Positions 50,220 through 58,881 of a DNA stretch of 64,000 nt are shown piece after piece (positions within the stretch are counted from its first letter, which is position 1; every line of letters begins with the position of its first letter). The DNA comes from an uncultured Caryophanales bacterium (GTDB taxonomy: Bacteria; Bacillota_I; Bacilli_A; RFN20; CAG-826). The notes under the pieces were generated by a model. It searched no databases and was not told the origin of the DNA. It saw nothing but the letters and a program-made list of their open reading frames with translations. The DNA is taken from positions 558,001-622,000 of the forward strand of contig CAMJPB010000001.1 of NCBI GenBank assembly GCA_946407815.1, read 5' to 3'. A program made the position numbers and the translations under genes.

Positions 50220-53027
50220 TCATTTGCGCTTAATCAAATGTCTTCTGTTTAGTATCAAAAGCAAGATGTTAGAAACGACTAGCGGCACGAATAATGCACC
50301 CCCTAAAATGACTAAGATTGGTTTGCTATTAAATGAGAAATTAAAGCCAATACCCAGTGTGTTGCCAAGCATGTAAGACATGACGAAATCTACAATTATT
50401 AGTTCAAAAGAACTAACAAGGAACGAAAGTAAGCCTTGTACCAAAGATTCTACAACAAAACATGAATTAATATCGCGACGTTTTATTCCGAGTAAACTGA
50501 ACAACCTAATGTCATTCTTGCTTTCAATAATATTTAGCATCATCGTTGTCCCAAGAAGCAAAATTGAGATTACGCCCGCTAAAATAGAAAATGCTTTCAA
50601 AATTGTGTTTGCGTACTCAAGTGTCGTATCAATATTCGTTTTCAACTCTTCAATTGGTGACTCAATTTTGTAACCTGAAATAATCTTTTTAAGATCCTCC
50701 ATCGCCGTTTTAGCCACACCTTGAGTTTTGAATTCCATAACAATTGCTTTCGGAATTAAATAAAAACTTGAAACCCCTAGCTTGTCCCTAAAGAATTCAA
50801 TTGTCCAATCGGCATTTTGATAAAGATAATTCTTCTCTTCATCCACCACTCCAACAACCAGCGCTTTAGCCCTTCCATAAGTCTTTTGAATGTGGCCATC
50901 AGAATCGTAGAATTCTTCAATTTCCCCGGAAAATTCCAGGTATTTTCCTAAATTTTGGCCTTTTGAATCTAACTGATTTGCGAGCCCTCTTGAGATAGCA
51001 ATTTCGTTAATATTTGAAGGCGCTCTTCCAGCGATCAACTTGGATGCGTCGGTCGAAAATCTAATTCCATCACTTAAAGTTAAAAGATAATTTCCTTGGA
51101 TAACTCCATCCGGGAGATTAAGTGCAACACCATTATCTTCAGTCAAGTTTGTGTCTGCATCGCTCGCCTCATCAACTAAATTTGGATCATACGAAACAAA
51201 TAGATTCTTTGAAAAACCCGAGAATAGATTTGAAGCGTAGGAGGCGTATCCATAATCAGATGTAAAATAGTAGTTTTTAAATCCTTGGTTTACACTCTGA
51301 TAATCTTTGATTATTGAACCAAGAATTCCAATTTTGTCTACTGAATAAACATATAGTCTTTTCTCGTTACAAACATCAAGGGACTTGCACAATTCAGGAT
51401 TGTATTGATAATTAGCCCTTTCAAATACGTAATCAAACAAATAATCGTCATAAATTGAAGAGTTTAAAAATACAGATGGGTCTTCTTTTGTTTTTAAATA
51501 ATATATTTTATATATTTCCCAAGGGTATTCGTGAGTTTCATCGTCATCTGAAGGAAGTCTCATCATTTCTTCAAAAACAATTTCGTTCCAAAGTAAGTTC
51601 GTGTGATAAATACAGCTTGAACTTGATTCACAAACAGCAGCTATTGAGAAAATTTGTTCGTCATCGTACTGCCAGTAATCATTCGCAACATTCAGAGTTA
51701 GAGTTAAATCTTTTTCATAAATGAAGTGGCCTAATGAACTGAAATTTCTTTGGATTTGAAGCTTATAACAAAGATTTACCATGTCCTCATAACTTAAACC
51801 CAAGACAACTTGGTCGTCATCTAGCAAATCATAGGCATAAGGATAGAAAATTTTTGGTTCATCTTCTTCTAACCATCTAAAGTCGTTAATGCTTCTTGTA
51901 GATAAACTTTCTAAAGGTATTTTCTTGTTTGAAGACTCAACATAAAATTCATTTTTGTCTTTAAAGAAGTCTTCAAAATTCACCAAATAATTAACTCCAA
52001 CACCATCTAGCAAATAACGATACTTGTCGTGTATTTTTAAAACATTAGAAAGAGATGTTGAATAAGTTGTAGTGAATGAATTTTCGTTCTCGTTTTTATT
52101 GCTGATAATAACGTAATTCCTGTTTAAGATCGCATTGAATGCACTCTCCACCTTTGAAGAAACTGACTCAGTTATTATCAAAGTTAATCCCACTCCTGTT
52201 AACGCTAAAGATAGCATCAAATTTGTGATTAAACTTCTAAACTTTTTCGCCTTCAATTTTTGAAATCCAAAACGAATTTTAAAACTAAGCGGAACGCGTG
52301 GTTTGAACTTTTCTTTGCCTTTACCAATAAGTTGATTTGTCGCTCCTTTTTCCTCAACTTTCTGTGGATTTGTTATTATTACTTTCCCATCTTTGATTTC
52401 TAAAATTGAATCAGCGATTTCTTTAATTGAATCAACATCGTGAGTTGCAACAATAACCAGCGTGCTCTTAGAAAGTTTCTTTAAAAGTTTAAATATAATG
52501 TCTGCGTTCTTTTCATCTAAGGCTCCAGTTGGTTCATCACAAAGAATTACCTTTGGATCATTTATTAAAGCTCTCGCGATTGCGACTCTTTGTTTCTCTC
52601 CACCAGAGAGTTTGTTCACTCTCGTTTTAGCGAGCTCTTTAACTCCAACTGTCTGTAAAGCATCATTAACTCTTTTGTGCTGAATAAACCTTTTTGACTT
52701 ATAACATGTTTCTAAAGGCAAAAGCACATTATTAAAAACTGTATCGAGGTTCAATAAACTGAAGTTTTGAAATACGTAACCAATATTCTTTAATCTAAAA
52801 TCAGCGATTGCTTGTCCAGATAGTTTTTGGATTTCTTTTCCATCAACTTTTATAGTTCCTTTGTAGTCATTATCAACACCCGAAATCATATTTAATAAAG
52901 TGGATTTTCCGGAGCCTGAAGACCCTATCAAAGCAATAAAGCCCTTGCTTGGAAAAGAATGTGAAAAATTCGAAAATATGGCTCTTTTCCCAAAGATTTT
53001 TGTCAATTTATCAATTTTGATCATCAT
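50220..53027 (-). CDS. MacB-like ABC transporter, ATPase-permease fusion (larger)
   Basis: 935 residues. The ATPase is N-terminal (1-225): Walker A GSSGSGKSTLLNM (36-48), Q-loop, signature LSGGEKQRVAIARAL, Walker B VILCDEPTGALD. A membrane helix near 265-285 is followed by a large external domain (about 290-790) and three C-terminal helices of the FtsX permease (about 805-925; LAGVISILLLGTTMMLN). MacB-type exporters use the energy of ATP to act on the cell surface, for example on peptides or lipoproteins. It overlaps the partner gene by four bases (ATGA), so the two proteins probably form one heterodimer. The substrate is unknown. A weak quasi-palindrome copy is at 50922-50956. Confidence 0.9.
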   Translation of the reverse strand: MMIKIDKLTKIFGKRAIFSNFSHSFPSKGFIALIGSSGSGKSTLLNMISGVDNDYKGTIKVDGKEIQKLSGQAIADFRLKNIGYVFQNFSLLNLDTVFNNVLLPLETCYKSKRFIQHKRVNDALQTVGVKELAKTRVNKLSGGEKQRVAIARALINDPKVILCDEPTGALDEKNADIIFKLLKKLSKSTLVIVATHDVDSIKEIADSILEIKDGKVIITNPQKVEEKGATNQLIGKGKEKFKPRVPLSFKIRFGFQKLKAKKFRSLITNLMLSLALTGVGLTLIITESVSSKVESAFNAILNRNYVIISNKNENENSFTTTYSTSLSNVLKIHDKYRYLLDGVGVNYLVNFEDFFKDKNEFYVESSNKKIPLESLSTRSINDFRWLEEDEPKIFYPYAYDLLDDDQVVLGLSYEDMVNLCYKLQIQRNFSSLGHFIYEKDLTLTLNVANDYWQYDDEQIFSIAAVCESSSSCIYHTNLLWNEIVFEEMMRLPSDDDETHEYPWEIYKIYYLKTKEDPSVFLNSSIYDDYLFDYVFERANYQYNPELCKSLDVCNEKRLYVYSVDKIGILGSIIKDYQSVNQGFKNYYFTSDYGYASYASNLFSGFSKNLFVSYDPNLVDEASDADTNLTEDNGVALNLPDGVIQGNYLLTLSDGIRFSTDASKLIAGRAPSNINEIAISRGLANQLDSKGQNLGKYLEFSGEIEEFYDSDGHIQKTYGRAKALVVGVVDEEKNYLYQNADWTIEFFRDKLGVSSFYLIPKAIVMEFKTQGVAKTAMEDLKKIISGYKIESPIEELKTNIDTTLEYANTILKAFSILAGVISILLLGTTMMLNIIESKNDIRLFSLLGIKRRDINSCFVVESLVQGLLSFLVSSFELIIVDFVMSYMLGNTLGIGFNFSFNSKPILVILGGALFVPLVVSNILLLILNRRHLIKRK
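50922..50957 (-). repeat. Quasi-palindromic element inside the larger ABC gene
   Basis: Plus strand AATTTCCCCGGAAAATTCCA then GGTATTTTCC; codes GKYLEFSGEI. Diverged copy. Confidence 0.35.
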
Positions 53028-55111
53028 TCATCCCTCAATTCTTCAGTCAAAAATCCATGCCTATAAAATGTCATAGGGACAATGGTAAAAATAGTCGAAC
53101 AAATTACGACTACCATAGTGAAAAGAATGATCAAGCCAAACGGCACTCCAAAGAAACTCTCAAATGGTATTTTTATAAGACCCGACAATGCAAACTTTTC
53201 TGAAATATACGGGTTGAGTAGTTTTTGAGAGAAATAAGAAAGAATAAGTGATGACCAAAATGAGAGCGCGATGATTACAAAGTTCTCAAACAAATGGATT
53301 TGATAGATTGAAGAGTTTCTTGCTCCTAAACAAGTCATGATTGCTGCATTTTTTCTATTCTCTAAAAACGAAGAAAGTGAAATCATCCCGAGAATAAAAT
53401 TAATTCCAATAAACGCAATAATAGAAAATAAAAACAAAGTTTTTGAGAAAGAGGAAATAAATGTCACATACGTTTCTTTAATCTCGGCCGCTGTTGATGT
53501 AACTTCGATAGTTTCATTGTTTAGATTTTTAATCATTTCGAAGAAACTCGTGCTCTCTGATAGGTCACCAAGAAATATTAACGACGAATACGAAGTTACT
53601 GGGTCGTCATTATTAGCATCTCGTAAGTAATCATAAAACGAATACGTGTAACCGAGATAATAGGAAAGGTTTTCCATAAACTGATTCTTTAGGAAAGTCT
53701 TAGCGCCTTTATACGAATAATAAATCTTAGGGCTGTTAAGAAAAGGAAACTCTTTAACTACACCAACTACCTTCAATGGTTTTTCGATTATTAATTGATC
53801 TTTAATAAAAGGATTGTCATCATCGAACGTCTTATAGTTTGTGGTTGCTGTATTTTTAAGAACAAAGTTCTTATTTAAAACGTTCCCGACAAGTTCAACA
53901 AATTCTTCATTCACAATTACTTCTTCAAAATTGTCATTTCCAGCATGACCATTCACTAATAAATCTGAACCGTAGCTTATTAAAGATAAATCAAATAATG
54001 GAACCATTTGAAAATTCGTGTAACTCTCGCCGTTAAACAAGCAAGTTGCGTTGCTGCTTATAAAATAAGAAAGGTTTTCTTCTACACGTAGCGTTGTGAA
54101 TTCTTCAAACTCTTTATCAATTTCATAAATATCGGGTCTTACGGTTTTTTGATAAGTCAAAGATGAATTAGTTATCTCAACAGCTTCTATCTTAGAAACT
54201 GATGCGGTTCCAATTGATAAGTTTCTCGCCATAGCTTCCTCATAAGACCGTTCTGATCCAACTAAAAAACCCACACATAAAAACACAGAAGCAAACCCTA
54301 TAGAACATGCAAAAATCGAGAACAAATTCTTTCCGAAATTTTTCTTTAAATTCGTGGACAAAAACTTATTCGACCAACCCGATTTATATTTAAGTTTTCG
54401 CGTCTCTTTATTAGGTTCTTTTACTATAGTTTGTGAACTATCATTTCCAGCTATTTGACCGTCTTTGATTTGTATAATTTTATCCGAAAATTCCTCAACC
54501 AATTCCTTATTATGAGAAACCATAACGATCAGTATTTGTTTCGATAAATTCTTCAAAATCCCCAGGATTTCACGAGAATTTTTAGTATCTAGTGCTCCAG
54601 TTGGCTCATCACAAAGAATAACTTCTGGAGTCGTGACAATTGCCCTAATAATTGCGATTCTTTGCTTCTCTCCACCAGATAAATTTACAACCTTTCTTTT
54701 CTCTAAATCTTCTATTCCGAGTTTAATAAATTCTTGGTGCGCTAATCGCTTAGCTTTGGATGCAGAATAACCCTTCATTTTTAATGGGATCATCACGTTA
54801 TCAATTGCTGTTAAATTATCAAACAAATTGTAGTGCTGAAAAATTGTTGAAACGCCACATAAATGAAACTTAGAAAATTGCCGATCATTAAATTTAGCAA
54901 TGTTCCTCCCTTTAAATAACACTTTCCCTTTTGTTGGTTTTTCAATTCCCATCAAAATATTAAGTAGTGTTGATTTTCCAGATCCTGATTTACCAACGAT
55001 TGAAACAAGTCCTTTGTCCGGAAAGGTTAAATTAATATCGTTTAAAACAACGTGCTCATTTTTGTTCACGTTGAATACTTTTCTAATGCCCTCCAAAACA
55101 AAAACTGACAT
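53024..55111 (-). CDS. MacB-like ABC transporter, ATPase-permease fusion (smaller)
   Basis: 695 residues. Same layout as the next gene: ATPase at 1-225 (Walker A GKSGSGKSTLLNI, signature NLSGGEKQRIAIIRAI, Walker B VILCDEPTGALD), one helix at about 270-290, an external domain of about 280 residues and three FtsX helices (about 565-690). It forms a pair with the gene downstream. The ATG has an SD within AGGGGGAA, and its ~50-base leader is nearly the same as that of recA. The codons for NSREILGILK (54556-54588) coincide with a quasi-palindrome copy. Confidence 0.9.
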   Translation of the reverse strand: MSVFVLEGIRKVFNVNKNEHVVLNDINLTFPDKGLVSIVGKSGSGKSTLLNILMGIEKPTKGKVLFKGRNIAKFNDRQFSKFHLCGVSTIFQHYNLFDNLTAIDNVMIPLKMKGYSASKAKRLAHQEFIKLGIEDLEKRKVVNLSGGEKQRIAIIRAIVTTPEVILCDEPTGALDTKNSREILGILKNLSKQILIVMVSHNKELVEEFSDKIIQIKDGQIAGNDSSQTIVKEPNKETRKLKYKSGWSNKFLSTNLKKNFGKNLFSIFACSIGFASVFLCVGFLVGSERSYEEAMARNLSIGTASVSKIEAVEITNSSLTYQKTVRPDIYEIDKEFEEFTTLRVEENLSYFISSNATCLFNGESYTNFQMVPLFDLSLISYGSDLLVNGHAGNDNFEEVIVNEEFVELVGNVLNKNFVLKNTATTNYKTFDDDNPFIKDQLIIEKPLKVVGVVKEFPFLNSPKIYYSYKGAKTFLKNQFMENLSYYLGYTYSFYDYLRDANNDDPVTSYSSLIFLGDLSESTSFFEMIKNLNNETIEVTSTAAEIKETYVTFISSFSKTLFLFSIIAFIGINFILGMISLSSFLENRKNAAIMTCLGARNSSIYQIHLFENFVIIALSFWSSLILSYFSQKLLNPYISEKFALSGLIKIPFESFFGVPFGLIILFTMVVVICSTIFTIVPMTFYRHGFLTEELRDE
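54556..54588 (-). repeat. Quasi-palindromic element inside the smaller ABC gene
   Basis: Plus strand AAAATCCCCAGGATTTCACG then AGAATTTTTAG; codes NSREILGILK just after Walker B. Confidence 0.45.
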
Positions 55112-55170
55112 TGTTCCCCCTATTACCTAATACGGGTTAAAAGTCAGTTTTGGCTAAAAATTTTTAAATT
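55112..55170 (-). promoter_or_regulatory. Conserved 5' leader of the ABC exporter operon (shared with recA)
   Basis: Minus strand: AAATTTTTAGC, 14 bases, AACCCG, T, ATTAGGTAATAGGGGGAA, then CA and ATG. The CCCG can pair with GGGG over the SD. The recA leader at 63940-63993 has the same blocks at the same spacing. Confidence 0.55.
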
Positions 55171-55176
55171 TGTTAT

Positions 55177-55374
55177 TTAGTTATCTTTGATAACTCTTTT
55201 TAAACTTTTGTTAAAGGAGTCTCTAGAAATAAGTAAAACGTTACCGCAGCCAAGACATTCAATCTTTAAATCTGCACCAACTCTAACAATCTTGAATTTA
55301 GTGCATCTAGTTGAACACGGATGTGGCTTTTTCAATTCAACGATATCGCCTAACTTATAATCTAAGTCTTTCAT
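55177..55374 (-). CDS. DUF951 family zinc-ribbon-like protein
   Basis: 65 residues. Starts DLDYKLGDIVELKKPHPC, the family hallmark; two Cys pairs (CSTRC and CLGCG) suit a metal site. B. subtilis YyzM is the same family. Role unknown; the small beta fold suggests nucleic-acid or ribosome association. It overlaps the stop of fhs (TAATG), so it is translated with it. Confidence 0.88.
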   Translation of the reverse strand: MKDLDYKLGDIVELKKPHPCSTRCTKFKIVRVGADLKIECLGCGNVLLISRDSFNKSLKRVIKDN

Positions 55375-56981
55375 TATTCATCTTCCATTTTGACGGCGGC
55401 TGGTACCTTAGGTAAACCAGGCATTGTCATAACTTTGCCAGTTAATGCAACGATAAAGTTTGCACCTGCTGATAATTTAACTTCACGAATGTTAATTGTG
55501 CATCCGATGGGAGCACCAAATACTTTTGGATCATCCGTAATTGAAAGCGGAGTTTTTGCCATACAAACGGCGGTCTTATCATAACCAAGTTTTTCAAAAC
55601 GATCAATTTGCTCAAGAGCAAGATCGCTAAACTTGACTTCACCTGCTCTATAAATTTCTCTACAAACTGTCTCAATCTTTTCTTTAACAGGAAGATTGTA
55701 GTCATAAAGTTTGTGATATTTTGAAGGCTTAGTTGCAAGCATTTCATTAACTTTATTAGCTAAATCGATTGAACCTTCACCACCTTTGGCAAAGCCATCA
55801 ACAAAGCTAACTGAGTAATTGTTTTCTTTACACCACTTAGTGAGCCAATCAATTTCTTCTTGAGAATCATCGGCAAAGTGGTTGATTGCAACAACAACTG
55901 GTAATCCGTATTTTTGAATGTTCTCAAGGTGAAGTTTTAAGTTTCCAACGCCAGCTTTTAATGCTTCAACATTTGGAATCCTCAAATCTTCAAATGGCAC
56001 ACCGCCATGCTCCTTAAGAGCACGAATTGTAGCAACCATGACAACTCCATCAGGTGTAAAGCCACCAGTTGGACAACAAATATCTAAGAATTTCTCTGCA
56101 CCTAAGTCAGCACCGAAGCCAGCCTCTGTAACGACAACATCGCCAAGTTTTAATGCTAGCTTCATTGCGATAACAGAGTTACAACCATGAGCAATATTTG
56201 CGAATGGACCACCATGAACAAGTGTTGGATTGTTTTCTTCTGTTTGGACAAGGTTTGGTTTAAGAGCTTCACGCATTAATTTCATAATCGCGTTAGAAAT
56301 ACGAAGTTCTCTTAAGTAAACTGGCTTGTCATCAAATGTATAAGCAACAATTATGTTGTTGACTCTATTTCTAAAGTCATCTGGGTCTTTTGCAAGACAC
56401 ATAATTGCCATCATTTCTGATGCAACTGTAATAACAAATCCATCGTGTCTTGGTTGACCCTTCTTTTCATCTTGCATGACAGTAACACTACGAAGCGCTC
56501 TATCATTCATGTCTAAAGCACGAGTCCAAACGATCTTTGATGGATCGATATTTAATTCATTTCCTTGGAAAATATGGTTATCAATAACAGCGGCAATTAA
56601 ATTAATTGACGAGGTTAAAGCATGCATATCGCCAGTAAAGTGGAGATTGATGTCATCTTTTGGTTGAATTGATGCAAGTCCGCCACCTGTTGCACCGCCT
56701 TTAAGACCAAAAACAGGGCCAAGAGAAGGCTCTCTTAATGCGAGCATACATTTGGTGCCAACTTTAGCAAAACCTTCGGTTAAAGCGATAGACATTGTGG
56801 TCTTGCCTTCACCAGTTTTTGTTGGAGTAATGGCTGTAACTAAAACAAGTTTTCCATCTTTCTTGTCTTTAAGTTCATCCATGATTGATAAATCAATCTT
56901 TGCTTTATATTTACCATACATATCGACATACTTTTCATCGATGTTAGCGGTTTTTGCAATCTCAGTAATAACTTTCATCAT
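55374..56981 (-). CDS. fhs: Formate-tetrahydrofolate ligase
   Basis: 535 residues, slightly shorter than the usual 555. Makes 10-formyl-tetrahydrofolate from formate, THF and ATP, feeding purine and formyl-Met synthesis. The P-loop TPTKTGEGKTTMSIAL (about 53-68), LREPSLGPVFGLKGGATGGG and FTGDMHALTSSINLIAAVIDN are strongly conserved. SD CGAGG before two adjacent ATGs. A promoter with TATAAT lies in the 31-base gap to tcdA, so it can be expressed on its own. Confidence 0.96.
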   Translation of the reverse strand: MMKVITEIAKTANIDEKYVDMYGKYKAKIDLSIMDELKDKKDGKLVLVTAITPTKTGEGKTTMSIALTEGFAKVGTKCMLALREPSLGPVFGLKGGATGGGLASIQPKDDINLHFTGDMHALTSSINLIAAVIDNHIFQGNELNIDPSKIVWTRALDMNDRALRSVTVMQDEKKGQPRHDGFVITVASEMMAIMCLAKDPDDFRNRVNNIIVAYTFDDKPVYLRELRISNAIMKLMREALKPNLVQTEENNPTLVHGGPFANIAHGCNSVIAMKLALKLGDVVVTEAGFGADLGAEKFLDICCPTGGFTPDGVVMVATIRALKEHGGVPFEDLRIPNVEALKAGVGNLKLHLENIQKYGLPVVVAINHFADDSQEEIDWLTKWCKENNYSVSFVDGFAKGGEGSIDLANKVNEMLATKPSKYHKLYDYNLPVKEKIETVCREIYRAGEVKFSDLALEQIDRFEKLGYDKTAVCMAKTPLSITDDPKVFGAPIGCTINIREVKLSAGANFIVALTGKVMTMPGLPKVPAAVKMEDE

Positions 56982-57012
56982 AATTCTTTACCTCGTTAAT
57001 ATAATTATATCA

Positions 57013-57693
57013 CTATAAAATAGTGTTTAAAACATATTTCGCAATTAAAAGTCCAGCTGTTGAAGGAACCATAATCATTGAAGCTGGTTTTGGAGATTTT
57101 ATCAAAGGCTCTTCCTTTGAAAACACAACAGGAATATCTTTTAGACTCAAACCTCTAGTTCTTGCTTCATAACGTAGTTTCTTTGCTAAAGGATCGTTTT
57201 CAGTTTTGTTCAAATTTGTAATTGTGACTTTTTCAGGATCAATTCTATTGCCCATTCCTAAAGAACTAATGAACGGAATGTGATGTTCCAAAGCAAATTT
57301 GTAAATTGATAATTTACCTTCAACAAAATCAATTGCATCTACAATAAAATCAACATCACCAATTCCAAGTTCCTCTAAAGCTTGTTCTCCGATTCTTGCC
57401 TGGATTGTTTTTACTTCAAAATCTTTATTGATTTTAAGAAGTCTATCTTTTGCAGCAAAGACTTTGTCTTTTCCAACATCTTCGCTTGTAAATAAAATCT
57501 GTCTGTTCAAATTAGAAATATCAACCTTGTCGAAGTCGATTAAAACAAACTTCTTAAAACCAGATCTTGCTAAAGCTTCAAGTGCGGTTCCGCCAACTCC
57601 ACCAACGCCGATAACTAAAATTGCTTTATCTTCTAAAGCCTTGATTTTTTCCTCTCCTAAGAGTTGTTTTGATCTTGCTAAATAATCGCTCAT
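57013..57693 (-). CDS. tcdA: tRNA threonylcarbamoyladenosine dehydratase-like E1 protein
   Basis: 226 residues. ThiF/MoeB/E1-like fold: GVGGVGGTALEALARSGF (about 29-46) with the ATP site, DFDKVDISNLNRQIL, then DAIDFVEGKLSIYKFA and GMGNRIDPEKV. TcdA (CsdL) cyclises t6A to ct6A at position 37 of ANN-decoding tRNAs. The start overlaps the end of miaA (ATGA). The next gene upstream also acts on A37, which supports TcdA over a MoeB role; no molybdopterin gene is near. Confidence 0.88.
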   Translation of the reverse strand: MSDYLARSKQLLGEEKIKALEDKAILVIGVGGVGGTALEALARSGFKKFVLIDFDKVDISNLNRQILFTSEDVGKDKVFAAKDRLLKINKDFEVKTIQARIGEQALEELGIGDVDFIVDAIDFVEGKLSIYKFALEHHIPFISSLGMGNRIDPEKVTITNLNKTENDPLAKKLRYEARTRGLSLKDIPVVFSKEEPLIKSPKPASMIMVPSTAGLLIAKYVLNTIL

Positions 57694-58559
57694 TTTTTCA
57701 AAATCTCCAGTAAATCCCGGGTATTTTTGTAAAATATCACAGGAAATTGATGCTTAATATATGTGACTTGGCGCTTAGCGTAGTTTCTTGAATTTTTCTT
57801 AATTTGCTCAATACCTTCGTCTAATGAAATCTCGTTTTTTAAGACTGGAATTAACTCTTTATAACCAATCGCTTGGAGTGATTGGCAGTCTTCTCCATAC
57901 TTTTCAACGAGTGATTTAACTTCATCTAAAAGTCCGGCTTCAACCATCTTATCGACGCGTTGATTTATAGCGTTATAGAGAAAATCTCTATCCATATCTC
58001 TAACAAAGAATTTTGCATCATAAACGAGTTTATGCTGTTGTTCTTCAATAACTTCAGTCTTTGTTTTACCTTGAGAAAGATAGATTTCAATTGCTCTAAG
58101 AACACGCTTTCTATTATTCATATGAATAATTACAGCTTGTTTAGGATCAATCTTCTTAAGTTCTTCAAATAACTCTTCGCTACTCATTGCCTCGTACTTA
58201 CTCATATCAACCTTTGGAAGTTCTGCAAATTCGTAATCATAAAGTGAAGAACGAATGTATAAACCAGACCCACCAACAATGACAACATTTTTACCACGAG
58301 ATATTATCTCGTCTACAGTTTTTCTTAAGTCTTTTTGGTAGTCTGCAATTGAATATTCTTGGTCAACATCAACAAATGAAAATAAGTGATGCTGCACAAC
58401 AGAAAAGTATTCTTTTGGAGGTTTAGCTACTCCAATTTCCATCTCTTTATAAACTTGAAAAGCATCACCATTAACGATTTCAGCATTAAAAAGTTTCGCA
58501 ACTTCTAATGCGGTCTCAGACTTGCCCATACATGTGGGTCCTGTAATGACAATAATCAT
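57690..58559 (-). CDS. miaA: tRNA dimethylallyltransferase
   Basis: 289 residues. Adds the dimethylallyl group to A37 of UNN-decoding tRNAs. P-loop GPTCMGKSETALEVA (7-21), NGDAFQVYKEMEIGVAKP (the usual SxQ motif read as D-A-F-Q), IVGGSGLYIRS, and the C-terminal YAKRQVTYIKHQF are present. No SD is visible; TAAAAT lies seven bases before the ATG. The last codons and the tcdA start lie in a quasi-palindrome copy (57698-57740). Second in the chain ymcA-miaA-tcdA. Confidence 0.93.
   Translation of the reverse strand: MIIVITGPTCMGKSETALEVAKLFNAEIVNGDAFQVYKEMEIGVAKPPKEYFSVVQHHLFSFVDVDQEYSIADYQKDLRKTVDEIISRGKNVVIVGGSGLYIRSSLYDYEFAELPKVDMSKYEAMSSEELFEELKKIDPKQAVIIHMNNRKRVLRAIEIYLSQGKTKTEVIEEQQHKLVYDAKFFVRDMDRDFLYNAINQRVDKMVEAGLLDEVKSLVEKYGEDCQSLQAIGYKELIPVLKNEISLDEGIEQIKKNSRNYAKRQVTYIKHQFPVIFYKNTRDLLEILKK
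57698..57740 (-). repeat. Quasi-palindromic element at the miaA 3' end
   Basis: Plus strand AAAATCTCCAGTAAATCCCG then GGTATTTTTGTAAAA; it covers the last codons (NTRDLLEILKK). Confidence 0.38.
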
Positions 58560-58569
58560 AAAGATTATT

Positions 58570-58881
58570 TTAGCTTAGGATATGTTTAATATCTACTAAA
58601 AGTGAAAATACTTCGTCTTTTGCGATTTGATAATTTATCAAAATAGGATTGTTGTCTAATTGACTTTTTAAATCCTCATAAATTGCTTTTTCTTTGAAAT
58701 AAATCTCGTTGTTGTCTTTGTTTTTGCACATCTCTTTTTGATGGAATCTAACTTGCTCATCAAGTTCTTTTAAAGAGACATCTTTTTCAACGAGATTTTT
58801 ATAGTAAAAATACTCTTTAACACAATCTTCGTTAAAAAGTTCATCTTTCAATGAACTAATAAGTTCATCAATGTTATTCAT
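58570..58881 (-). CDS. ymcA: YmcA/RicA-family RNase Y accessory protein
   Basis: 103 residues, all helical, Glu/Lys/Asn-rich. YlbF/YmcA family; position right after miaB is that of B. subtilis ymcA (ricA). It would join YlbF (4011-4349) and RicT to direct RNase Y. It is shorter than the B. subtilis protein (about 143). Two cysteines (NEDCVKEY, KEMCKNK). Its start overlaps the end of miaB (ATGAATAA). Assignment is by context and composition more than by motif. Confidence 0.75.
   Translation of the reverse strand: MNNIDELISSLKDELFNEDCVKEYFYYKNLVEKDVSLKELDEQVRFHQKEMCKNKDNNEIYFKEKAIYEDLKSQLDNNPILINYQIAKDEVFSLLVDIKHILS

Noticed and set aside
57013-57693. Assignment as MoeB/ThiF
   Set aside because: No molybdopterin or thiamine genes nearby, no CxxC zinc pairs of MoeB are seen, and the neighbours are tRNA A37 enzymes.
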